A stretch of DNA of 64,000 nucleotides, taken from Knufia peltigerae (Eukaryota > Ascomycota > Eurotiomycetes > Chaetothyriales > Trichomeriaceae). Made by a program: the position numbers and the translations under genes. Numbering within the stretch: position 1 is the stretch's first letter; each line of letters opens with the position of its first letter. Location of the stretch: the NCBI GenBank assembly GCA_030247855.1, contig JAPDRN010000131.1, positions 1 through 64,000 of the forward strand, written 5' to 3'. The notes below the pieces were generated by a model. That model did not search any database, had not been told where the DNA came from, and was given only the letters and a program-made list of their open reading frames with translations. Shown here piece after piece: positions 16,231 through 23,477 of this stretch.

Positions 16231-17520
16231 CTACAACATGTACGGCACCTTGAAGGCCAGCGTGAAGTCCGGCGCATCCGGGGTCAGGCCGATGCCCAGC
16301 ATCGTCACCAGCGTGGTGTGCTGGTTCAACGCGTAGGTCACGCCGAGATTGAGCGACGCCGCATTGGCATCGCTGCCGATCACCTTCACCCATTCACCGC
16401 CCTTGAACCGGGTCGAGGCGCGCGTGCTGATCTTGTCGCTGAAGGAAATACTCAGACTGGTGCGCTCGTTGAACGCGAAGGCTACGCCGGCACCGAAGTA
16501 CACCGAACCACCCAGTTTCACGTCACCGGGGTTGACCGTATCCGGGTTGCTGTCGATATCGCTGAAGCCGCGCGGGAACGAATGGATGTAGCCGGCGTTG
16601 GCGAACAGGATGGCCGGATCGGCGGTCTTCACCATCGATACACCGAGGTTGGCCTGCCACACCCCGTTGCCGGTCGGCTGTTCCTGCGGCACCGCGAAGC
16701 GGATGTAGTCATCGTCATCGCGCTCGATCACTTTCCAGTCCAGGCCATAGGGTGCGCGACCCGTTGGAGCAGTCACGCCACCGGTCAGTACCGTCTCCGG
16801 GCGCCAGCCGCGTTCGGCGAACAGCCGGTAATTGGCACTCAGGCTGACATCGCCGATGCCACTGCCGTTGGTTTCTTCCTGCGCGATCGCCGCCGCCGCA
16901 CCGCCGGCGCCGCCCTTCTGGTAGACCGTGCGCCGGGCCAGGTACGGCACGTCCATGTTCAAGGTGAGGTTGGGGCTGACGCCCCAGCGCGCGGCCAGGT
17001 TGTACGTCAACGAATCGGACTCGACGTTCTCGATCGCGATGTTGCCGAGGAAGATCGCATCCAGGGCGAGGAAGCCGTTGAGGGTGAGTTGCTTGCGGTC
17101 ATAGCGCGCATAGGTGAGGCCGTTTTCGATGGTGAACCGGCGCGAGAACAACGCCGCCTGCTGCTGCTTGACGTCGTCGACGCTGCGCCGTGCCTCCTGC
17201 TTGGCCTGCTGTGCCTCGGCCGCGCTGCTGGCATAGCCTTCGCTGCTGGGCGGAACGGCGGATGCCGCAGCGGGCGCCAACGGCGCTGCGGGCGTCGTAC
17301 CGGGACCTGCGCGACCACTCAGCCGCGCCTGCATCGCCTGCACCTGCATGTCCAGTTCGCGCAGGCGGCGGACCTCCTGTGCGTAATTGGCCTTGAGCTG
17401 TTCCAGTTGCGCGATCAATGCCTGCATGTCGGCGCCGTCACTGGGCGCGGGCTGCTGGGCGAAGGCAGTGACCGCCAGCGCCGCCAGCGCCAGCGGAGTA
17501 AGCCGGTAGAGAGTGTGCAT
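16231..17520 (-). CDS. fapF: FapF-like outer-membrane amyloid secretion pore
   Basis: 429 residues. A signal peptide (1-21, ending AVTAFAQ) is followed by a predicted coiled coil (about 32-68, ALIAQLEQLKANYAQEVRRL), a Pro/Ala linker and a second helical stretch (about 100-125). From about 127 there is a beta-barrel with RKQLTLNGFLALDAIFLG and ELNM-like strand patterns, ending FTLAFKVPYML. FapF of Pseudomonas has the same layout: an N-terminal coiled coil gating a trimeric barrel that exports amyloid subunits. It is the last gene of the minus-strand cluster, as fapF is last in fapABCDEF. The family call rests on recalled motifs and context, not on an alignment. Confidence 0.78.
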   Translation of the reverse strand: MHTLYRLTPLALAALAVTAFAQQPAPSDGADMQALIAQLEQLKANYAQEVRRLRELDMQVQAMQARLSGRAGPGTTPAAPLAPAAASAVPPSSEGYASSAAEAQQAKQEARRSVDDVKQQQAALFSRRFTIENGLTYARYDRKQLTLNGFLALDAIFLGNIAIENVESDSLTYNLAARWGVSPNLTLNMDVPYLARRTVYQKGGAGGAAAAIAQEETNGSGIGDVSLSANYRLFAERGWRPETVLTGGVTAPTGRAPYGLDWKVIERDDDDYIRFAVPQEQPTGNGVWQANLGVSMVKTADPAILFANAGYIHSFPRGFSDIDSNPDTVNPGDVKLGGSVYFGAGVAFAFNERTSLSISFSDKISTRASTRFKGGEWVKVIGSDANAASLNLGVTYALNQHTTLVTMLGIGLTPDAPDFTLAFKVPYML

Positions 17521-17565
17521 GTCGGTGACCTGCGTTGTACGTCGATTCCCCCCGACCAGGCCGTG

Positions 17566-18318
17566 TTACTGGCCTGGGCCCATGCCGCGGTTCATCCCGA
17601 TTGCCTGGGCCACGTTCTGGCTCAAGGGCAGGTTGTTGGCCGCGGTATTGCGTACCAGCTCCAGCTGCAGCCGGTTGCTGGCGGTCTGTCCATCGCCGGC
17701 CAGGGCAATGCCCTGCCCCACGCTGCCATTGCGGATCCACTGCTGTACCAGGCTCTGCCCGTCGACCTGCAGCAGCAGGCGCGCCTGGTTGCCATCAAGC
17801 ACGGCCGTTGCGGTGGTGCCTCCCTGTTGTACCTGCGCCATGCGGCTGCCGTCGTCGCTCATTGCAGTCGGCACGGCGCCATCACGCACGGTCAGCGTGG
17901 TCATGTTGCGTGCGGTGTTGCCATCACCGGCCACCTGCACGCTCTGCACCAGTCCACTGGCATTGGCCAGGCCGCTACTGTCGATGCTGCGCCCTGTCGT
18001 CGTCGGCAACGGTGCGTCAGCAGCGGTGACGTGGACACTCGGCTGGAAGCTCAGCTTCGGTGTTCCGCCATTGCGGAAATCCATACCAAGGGTCAGCGCG
18101 CCCTGCACCACCGCACCGTTGGGCCCCTGCCACTGCGAAATCATCGTCACCCCGAACCAGGCCACGTTGTTGCCACCGACGGTGTAGCGGCCACGCATCA
18201 GGTTCAGTTCGGGATCGGGTATTTCCTTCAGGCCTCGCCCCGGTGCACCGTCTGCCGCCATCAACGGCGACACCGACAGCATCAGCAGCAGGGCGAGTAC
18301 TACACGTTGGCATTGCAT
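17566..18318 (-). CDS. fapE: FapE-like exported fibril-associated protein
   Basis: A 250-residue protein with a signal peptide (cleavage near SPLMA, residue 21). The segment ELNLMRGRYTV, then VAWFGVTMISQWQ, resembles the LRGRY...FGV.M.S.WQ signature I recall for FapE, a minor fibril component in Pseudomonas. The rest is beta-rich and Gln/Asn/Gly-rich with no Cys after the signal. GGAGGCACGATC precedes the ATG at 18318. It is 13 bp downstream of the C39 peptidase gene and 45 bp upstream of the fapF-like gene, so co-transcription is likely. Assignment depends partly on gene order. Confidence 0.65.
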   Translation of the reverse strand: MQCQRVVLALLLMLSVSPLMAADGAPGRGLKEIPDPELNLMRGRYTVGGNNVAWFGVTMISQWQGPNGAVVQGALTLGMDFRNGGTPKLSFQPSVHVTAADAPLPTTTGRSIDSSGLANASGLVQSVQVAGDGNTARNMTTLTVRDGAVPTAMSDDGSRMAQVQQGGTTATAVLDGNQARLLLQVDGQSLVQQWIRNGSVGQGIALAGDGQTASNRLQLELVRNTAANNLPLSQNVAQAIGMNRGMGPGQ

Positions 18319-18331
18319 GATCGTGCCTCCT

Positions 18332-19036
18332 TCAGAACAGGTCGGCGTGGCTGAAGCCGAAGTCGACCAGTTCGGCATCGGTGATCGGTCCCTGCCGCGC
18401 ATACAACGCGCGGGCACTGGGCCGTTCGCTGGGTTGCAGCAGCGCCGTATTGCGATCGAAGTCGCTGCCGACCACGACGAAAACAGCACGTGACGGCCAA
18501 GCGGCGCTGAATTCGGCCAGCGACAGGCTGCGGTTGCCCAGGATCGGATCGGCCACTTCCACCACACCATCGCGCACCTGCTTGAGCACGACGAAATGCC
18601 GGAAGCCGCGTACATCCATCAGCACCAGTCCAGGAACCCGCAACGTGCGCAGCCGCGATTCGTCGATGCGATAGCCGCGTCCACGCATGCCCAGCGATTC
18701 GACATAGCGCTTGATGTCCAACAGCGAGAAACCACGTTCCTTGACCAGCTGTGGATCGGATACCCCCATCATTCCCTCGATCACCGTCGCCTCGGTGGTG
18801 TCCAGGTGGTAGGCATAACGCAGGATGGTGGCCAGAGCGGCCGCTCCGCAGCTGTAGTCGGTGTGCTGCCGCACCAGGTTGCGATACCGCCGCTCCTGCA
18901 TGCTTTCCACCTTCTGCTGCAGCAGCGCGCCATTGGGCAGCACCCCGCTGAACACCACCTCGCCCGCCCAGCCACATGCACTGGTCAGCAGCAGCAGGCA
19001 GGGCAGCAAACGCAACCACCAGCGATGACCGGCCAT
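18332..19036 (-). CDS. fapD: FapD-like C39 family cysteine peptidase
   Basis: A 234-residue exported protein with a hydrophobic N-terminal signal (WWLRLLPCLLLLTSACGWA). It has the C39 (bacteriocin-processing-like) catalytic set: Cys63 in HTDYSCGAAALATIL, His147 in RGFRHFVVLK and Asp163 in VEVADPILG. In Pseudomonas, FapD is a C39-like protease needed for fibril export or processing. Unlike bacteriocin peptidases it is not fused to an ABC transporter, which fits FapD. The stop is 13 bp from the fapE-like start. It is separated from the fapC-like gene by 144 bp holding two hairpins. Confidence 0.8.
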   Translation of the reverse strand: MAGHRWWLRLLPCLLLLTSACGWAGEVVFSGVLPNGALLQQKVESMQERRYRNLVRQHTDYSCGAAALATILRYAYHLDTTEATVIEGMMGVSDPQLVKERGFSLLDIKRYVESLGMRGRGYRIDESRLRTLRVPGLVLMDVRGFRHFVVLKQVRDGVVEVADPILGNRSLSLAEFSAAWPSRAVFVVVGSDFDRNTALLQPSERPSARALYARQGPITDAELVDFGFSHADLF

Positions 19037-19061
19037 GCTGTTCTCCACGAGCGAGAAGGAA

Positions 19062-19132
19062 GGAGCCCCTGCCCCAAGGGGGAGGAGGGACAGGGGCTCC
19101 CGGGGGAACCCGGCCATTGGCGGATGGCCGGG
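19062..19132 (-). other. Two hairpins in the gap between the fapC-like and fapD-like genes
   Basis: Within the only large gap of the operon are two strong inverted repeats. 19109-19117 with 19124-19132 is a 9-bp stem, CCCGGCCAT/ATGGCCGGG. 19062-19071 with 19091-19100 is a 10-bp stem, GGAGCCCCTG/CAGGGGCTCC, with a small CCCC/GGGG stem inside its loop. On the minus strand the second is followed by TTCCTTCT, not a clean U tract. The likely roles are partial termination or 3' protection of the upstream message. Confidence 0.6.
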
Positions 19133-19180
19133 CTTGTTGCGCTCAACGCAGGTTCGCTGCGAAAGCGGTCGCACCGTGGA

Positions 19181-20563
19181 TCACTCGCCGCCGCCGGTCC
19201 CACCGCCGGTGCTCGGCTGTGCCACGGCCAATGCCAGGCTGTTGGCCTGCAGGTTGCCGGTACCCGATGCCACGTTCACGCCGATGTTGCCGGACGCGCC
19301 GGAGAACGCGCTGCCGGACAGTGCCGAGGTGTTGGTCGCATTGACGTTCACCCAGCGGGTGGTGCTGACCGTGCCACTGAGGCTGGCATACAGGTCGGCC
19401 ACGCCCAGCTCGACGAACTGGCTGGTGCCGCTTTCACGCGTATCGAAGCCCAGGCCACCCACTCCCGGCCGGTTCGGGTTCATCGTTGCGTTCTGGATCT
19501 CGTTGTCCAGATCGATGTGCCCGGTCGCATTGCCACCCGGATGCGGCAGATCGCCACTCCACGTATCGAGGTAGTAGTTGGCCATCTGGTAGGCATTGCC
19601 GGTGCCGCGATAGGTACCGGCACCCACGGCCAGGGTACCGCCAGCGACGCGACCGCTCAGGCCGACCTGCACCGTATCGGTGTAGGACTGCACGAAGCCG
19701 GCGTTGGACACGGTGTTGCCGGTGGACACCTGGTTGGAGCTGATGCTCGACTGCGCCATCGCACTGGTGGCTACCGATGCAGCAAGTGCGTTCTTCTGCT
19801 CGTTGTTGTTGCCCGAGGCGATGTTCACACCGATGTTGCCCGATGCACCGCCGAAGGCATTGCCACCGAGGCCTGCGGCGTTGGTGACGCCGGAGTTCAT
19901 GGTGGTGTTGCCGAAGCCGGTCTGGTTGACGAACACCTCGGCGTCGGCCATGCCGAAGCTGAAGGAGGCATCCGCAGCCGACAGCGACGCAGCGTTGTCC
20001 TGCGCGTTGTTGTCACCAGCCACCACGTTGAAGCCGAGGTTGCCGGAGGCACCGGCGCCGACATCATCGGCGATCGAAGCGCTGTTGGTGACCAGGCTGT
20101 TGCCGGTGAGGTTGTTGCTGATCGACTGGCGGTTGTCGATCACGGCGATGGCGGCCGAATCCAGATCGATGTCACCGGTGATGGTCGGATCGCCGGAGAA
20201 GTTGATGTCCGAACTCAGCCGCAGGTCCTTCTCCAGGTTCACGTCGACGCCGTGGTTGTTCTTTTCCTTGCGCTCGTCGGCCTGGATGTTGCTGTTCTTC
20301 TGCACCTGCTCGTTGACGTTCACCGTGCGGGTGCGGCTCACGTTCGAGGTGTCGGTGTTGTTGCGTACCGTGGTGTTGGTGCGGGTCCAGTTGCGGACTT
20401 CGTTGTCGGTGTGGTTGTGCGTGTCGTTGCGGGTTTCGGTCACGACATGGTTGTGGTTGATGTTCGCATTGGCGTTCTGGTTGTCCCAGCCATTGGCCGC
20501 AGCAGCGGTCGAGGCAGTGGCAATTGCCATGGCGAGTACGGTCTTTTTGACAGTCGCTTTCAT
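19181..20563 (-). CDS. fapC: FapC-like major fibril subunit with three GASGN(I/L)G repeats
   Basis: A 460-residue exported protein, signal peptide 1-23. Residues 24-90 are strikingly rich in Asn, Thr and His. Three homologous repeats at about 170-197, 238-266 and 421-448 share GASGN(I/L)GxNVxxGxxNxQxN, separated by variable linkers of about 40 and 155 residues. Repeats with conserved Asn and Gln and unequal linkers, no Cys, and a Gly-rich tail are the hallmarks of the Fap amyloid subunit FapC. GAGAGAGGG precedes the ATG at 20563. It sits third in the operon, as expected for fapC. Annotation pipelines may call similar proteins heme utilisation or adhesin; nothing here suggests heme binding. 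Confidence 0.72.
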   Translation of the reverse strand: MKATVKKTVLAMAIATASTAAAANGWDNQNANANINHNHVVTETRNDTHNHTDNEVRNWTRTNTTVRNNTDTSNVSRTRTVNVNEQVQKNSNIQADERKEKNNHGVDVNLEKDLRLSSDINFSGDPTITGDIDLDSAAIAVIDNRQSISNNLTGNSLVTNSASIADDVGAGASGNLGFNVVAGDNNAQDNAASLSAADASFSFGMADAEVFVNQTGFGNTTMNSGVTNAAGLGGNAFGGASGNIGVNIASGNNNEQKNALAASVATSAMAQSSISSNQVSTGNTVSNAGFVQSYTDTVQVGLSGRVAGGTLAVGAGTYRGTGNAYQMANYYLDTWSGDLPHPGGNATGHIDLDNEIQNATMNPNRPGVGGLGFDTRESGTSQFVELGVADLYASLSGTVSTTRWVNVNATNTSALSGSAFSGASGNIGVNVASGTGNLQANSLALAVAQPSTGGGTGGGE

Positions 20564-20607
20564 GGTGCCCTCTCTCTCATCAGGTGATTGGTTCGGGTGG
20601 GTGGTGC

Positions 20608-21222
20608 TCACGGGTTGCCCTGCACGACCAGGCCCAGAACATTGGCCGTATCGTTTCGCGCTCCCGCGATCTGATTGAGTTGCAGGACACCGTCGAAGCC
20701 CCGCAGTGCCGTCGACGAAACGCCGACACTGCGGATACCCGCCGCAACACCGTTACCGGTATCGCCCTGCCCCCCTGCTGACGCGATGTCCGAGGCGGCC
20801 AACGCCGTGTCATCGGACTCGCGTATTCCTTGCCGGGCCAGCGTCGCGCTGACGACGTTGAGCGTCGTGTTGGCGATGCCGCTGGCCTGGTTGATCGATG
20901 CAATGCCGCTGGCGCCTGCCAGCGCTTGGCCGGCGATGTGTGCACTGGCTTCCAGTGGTGCTGACAGCACGACGTCGTTGCTGTGCTGCTGCCGCGCAGC
21001 GATGGCCACGTCGGCGCGGTCGCCGCTGGCCATGCCATGCAGGTTGGCCTGGATGTTGAGATCGCCCGCCGCCTGGTTGATGGCGATGGCGCCGCTGGCT
21101 CCCGCCAGTGCACGGCCATCGATGCGGGTCACGTCGAGGTAGGCCAGCATGCCGCTGTAGTCTTCGGCCAACGCTGCGGCCGGCACAACCAACAAGGCCG
21201 CCAGCAGCACTGTGCGCTTCAC
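20608..21222 (-). CDS. fapB: FapB-like minor fibril subunit / nucleator
   Basis: A 204-residue exported protein (signal 1-19, ALLVVPAAALAE). It carries three imperfect repeats: LAGASGAIAINQAAGDLNIQ (about 40-60), LAGASGIASINQASG (about 101-115) and LQLNQIAGARNDTAN (about 180-194). The motif (I/L)NQ(A/I)(A/S)G with downstream N/Q resembles the FapB/FapC repeat more closely than the repeats of the next gene do. In Pseudomonas FapB nucleates FapC. The gene overlaps the preceding fapA-like gene by 4 bp (ATGA), so the two are translationally coupled. The protein is small for a FapB homologue, and the assignment relies on repeats plus position. Confidence 0.7.
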   Translation of the reverse strand: MKRTVLLAALLVVPAAALAEDYSGMLAYLDVTRIDGRALAGASGAIAINQAAGDLNIQANLHGMASGDRADVAIAARQQHSNDVVLSAPLEASAHIAGQALAGASGIASINQASGIANTTLNVVSATLARQGIRESDDTALAASDIASAGGQGDTGNGVAAGIRSVGVSSTALRGFDGVLQLNQIAGARNDTANVLGLVVQGNP

Positions 21223-21758
21223 TTGCCACCCGCCTGCGCAGGTGCGCCCAGCGGGAACTGCGACAGTGCGCCGCGCACGGTATCGCCGATGCCGCGTGTG
21301 GTATTGCCGACCGCACCCAGCGGGCCGCTCATCGCACCGCTGAGGCTGCTGCCGCTGATCATCCCCTCGCCCGAGCGGCCAAGGGTTCCGCCCAGGGCCT
21401 GCTGGGTCACCCGCTCGACGGTGGTGACACCGTGCGCGTGCACACTGCCGGACTGACCGGCGCCGAGACCGGCGTAGTCGTCATCGCTGAGTTCATCCAT
21501 GCCACTGGAAGCGGCGCTGCTGCCGAGTGCGGCGGCGATCTCATGTTGCGGTTTCGGATCGGCGATCAACGCCACGCCGGGCGGCGCCATGCGGTAGGCC
21601 GGGCGCGTGGCGACGTCGCGCAGCAGGACGATCTCGCCCGGTTGCGCCTTCACCCCTTGCCGCGCCCCCGAAGCAGCGGCCGCCAGTGGAACGACCAGCA
21701 CCAGCAGCAGCGCCAGCTGCCGGCCAGAAACAGTGAAAAGGGTGGTGCTGCCGTCCAT
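21219..21758 (-). CDS. First gene of the fap-like operon, FapA-like exported protein
   Basis: A 179-residue protein with a hydrophobic N-terminal segment (LALLLVLVVPLAAAASG) acting as signal peptide. It then has a KAQPGEIVLLRDVATRPA-like stretch and a Gly/Ser-rich C-terminal half (GTLGRSGEGMISGSSLSGAM). I recognise no domain. Position and export signal match fapA, whose Pseudomonas product is a periplasmic protein affecting FapB/FapC distribution, but sequence similarity is not evident to me, so no symbol is given. GGGAGAG lies 4 bases before the ATG, and a sigma-54 promoter ends about 35 bp upstream. It overlaps the fapB-like gene. Confidence 0.65.
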   Translation of the reverse strand: MDGSTTLFTVSGRQLALLLVLVVPLAAAASGARQGVKAQPGEIVLLRDVATRPAYRMAPPGVALIADPKPQHEIAAALGSSAASSGMDELSDDDYAGLGAGQSGSVHAHGVTTVERVTQQALGGTLGRSGEGMISGSSLSGAMSGPLGAVGNTTRGIGDTVRGALSQFPLGAPAQAGGK

Positions 21759-21791
21759 GCCGCTCTCCCGTTGCCTATGCGCAGGGAGTGA

Positions 21792-21806
21792 GCAGCTTTC
21801 GTGCCA
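21792..21806 (-). promoter_or_regulatory. Sigma-54 (RpoN) -24/-12 promoter of the fap-like operon
   Basis: The minus strand reads TGGCACGAAAGCTGC, against the RpoN consensus TGGCACG-N4-TTGC. GG and GC are separated by exactly 10 bases, as required, and only one base (C for T before TGC) departs from consensus. Transcription would begin about 21780, giving a leader of about 22 nt that contains the GGGAGAG ribosome site before ATG 21758. A sigma-54 activator gene lies at the other end of the cluster. Confidence 0.8.
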
Positions 21807-21936
21807 ACTCCGGGAGGCTGTCGCAGCAGGGGTTTGACCGGCAACAGCACGGCGGCATGACGCGGCAGTGTTACAACTTCGTTCGGATTTCGTTGGCCTT
21901 AACGCGCAGGAATCACCACTGCGCAAGGCGCCATCG

Positions 21937-21974
21937 GGGCTGTATCAGTAGTGTTACAGGTACTGATACAGCCC
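21937..21974. promoter_or_regulatory. 14-bp perfect inverted repeat: candidate enhancer site or dctA-side terminator
   Basis: GGGCTGTATCAGTA, ten bases, TACTGATACAGCCC is a perfect 14-bp inverted repeat; with one bulged base it extends four more pairs (CATC/GATG). It is centred about 175 bp upstream of the predicted sigma-54 start, an ideal position for an enhancer-binding protein. It also lies 15 bp past the stop of the symporter gene, where a terminator could be, but no U tract follows on the minus strand. Confidence 0.55.
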
Positions 21975-21988
21975 GATGCAGTGCCGCT

Positions 21989-23323
21989 TCAGGCGCGCGG
22001 CGGGCTCGGGTCGGGATCATCGATGCCGACGTTGGTCGACGGGTTGTCGTACACCGTCTGGTCGAGCAGGCCGGTTTCCTTGGCCACCAGCACCGGCACC
22101 AGCATCTGGCCCGTCACGTTGGTCATCGTGCGCATCATGTCCAGGATACGGTCGATCGCGTACAGATAGCCGATGGTTTCCAGCGGCAGGTTGGCCGCGC
22201 TCAGCACCACCGTCGCCATGATCACCGCCGTACCCGGCACGCCGGCAGTGCCGAAGCTGCCCAGCACCGAAGCGATCAGCACCACCACGTACTGCTCCGG
22301 CGTCAGCGGCACACCGCTGTACTGGGCAATGAACACCGCGCACAGCGCCGGATAGATCGCACCGCAGCCGTCCATCTTGATGCTCGCGCCCAGCGGCACC
22401 GCGAACGAACCGTAGTCCTTGTTCACGCCCAGGTTGTGGGTGATCGAACGCAGCGCGACCGGCATCGCCGCGAAGCTGGAGGAGCTGACGAAGGCCACCT
22501 GCATGCCCGGCGCCGCGCCGCGGAAGAACTTCAGCGGGTTCAGGCCATGCGCCAGCAGCAGCGCGCTGTACACCACCACGATGTGCAGCGCGCAGGCCAC
22601 GTACAGCGCCAGCACGAAGTGGCCCAGCGGCAGCAGCTTCTCGAAACCATAGCTGCCGACCAGGCCGGCGATCAGGCCGAAGGTGCCGATCGGGGTGACT
22701 TCCAGCACGAAGCGGGTCACCTGGATCATGATGTCGCTCATCTGCCCGACCAGCTTGCGTGCTTCGGTCACTTTCTCGCCGAGCTTGACGATGGCAAAGC
22801 CGACCAGGCCTGCGAAGAAGATCACCGGCAGGATCGAACCACGGCCCGCCGCCAGCACCGTCTCACCGGCTGCGTTGACCTTGGTGCCGATACCCGACAG
22901 CGCGTAGAACACGTTGGACGGCACCACATCCAGCAACACCTGCACCACGCTGGGCACTTCGCGCGGAACATAGTTGCTGGCCATCGACAGCTGCAGGCCA
23001 CCGGCGCCGGGCTGCAGCACCGTGCCCACGCCCAGGCCCACGCATACCGCGAGCGCGGCGGTGATCACGAACCACAGGAACGTGCGCCCGCTGAGCGCGG
23101 CCACCGATTTCTGGCCGTGCAGCGAAGAGATCGCGTTGATGACCGCAAAGAACACCAGCGGCACCGCGATCATCTTGATCAGGGTCACGTACAGCTCGCC
23201 GAGCGGGCCGAACCAGGTTTCAGCCGCCGGGCCAAGCGCCCAGCCGGCCAACGCACCAAGCACGAAGCCACCGACCACGCGCTGCCAGAATGGAATCCGC
23301 AGCCAGGCAGAGACCAGCTTCAT
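21989..23323 (-). CDS. Dicarboxylate/amino acid:cation symporter (DAACS family, GltP/DctA type)
   Basis: A 444-residue inner-membrane symporter importing C4-dicarboxylates or acidic amino acids with H+ or Na+. Family signatures include LYVTLIKMIAVPLVFFAV, the serine-rich re-entrant loop AFVSSSSFAAMPVAL, and SIKMDGCGAIYPALCAVFIAQ with GSFGTAGVPGTAVIM in the substrate site. Length is normal for GltP-type carriers. The ATG at 23323 gives the usual short MKLVSAWLRIPFWQRV start. It is divergent from the alkaline phosphatase gene. Substrate preference cannot be decided from these residues by eye. Confidence 0.92.
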   Translation of the reverse strand: MKLVSAWLRIPFWQRVVGGFVLGALAGWALGPAAETWFGPLGELYVTLIKMIAVPLVFFAVINAISSLHGQKSVAALSGRTFLWFVITAALAVCVGLGVGTVLQPGAGGLQLSMASNYVPREVPSVVQVLLDVVPSNVFYALSGIGTKVNAAGETVLAAGRGSILPVIFFAGLVGFAIVKLGEKVTEARKLVGQMSDIMIQVTRFVLEVTPIGTFGLIAGLVGSYGFEKLLPLGHFVLALYVACALHIVVVYSALLLAHGLNPLKFFRGAAPGMQVAFVSSSSFAAMPVALRSITHNLGVNKDYGSFAVPLGASIKMDGCGAIYPALCAVFIAQYSGVPLTPEQYVVVLIASVLGSFGTAGVPGTAVIMATVVLSAANLPLETIGYLYAIDRILDMMRTMTNVTGQMLVPVLVAKETGLLDQTVYDNPSTNVGIDDPDPSPPRA

Positions 23324-23477
23324 AGGCAATCCAAGGGGGTAGGAAGGGATGCTGGAACGATAGCCCAAGGCGGGCCACAGAACGACCGCCCGCATGGCAA
23401 ATCAGTGTGTCATCGGCGTGCCTTGCGAGGCCGGGCATAATGAACGTCCCGTTACACTTTGTGAGATCCCAGCGTCC

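Noticed and set aside
19181..20563. Heme utilisation protein or generic adhesin
   Set aside because: There is no heme-binding motif, and the repeats, the C39 peptidase and the coiled-coil barrel neighbours fit a Fap subunit better.
23396..23477. Pho box upstream of the alkaline phosphatase
   Set aside because: GTGTGTCATC and GTTACACTTTG weakly resemble half-sites, but spacing and bases do not fit CTGTCATA-type direct repeats.
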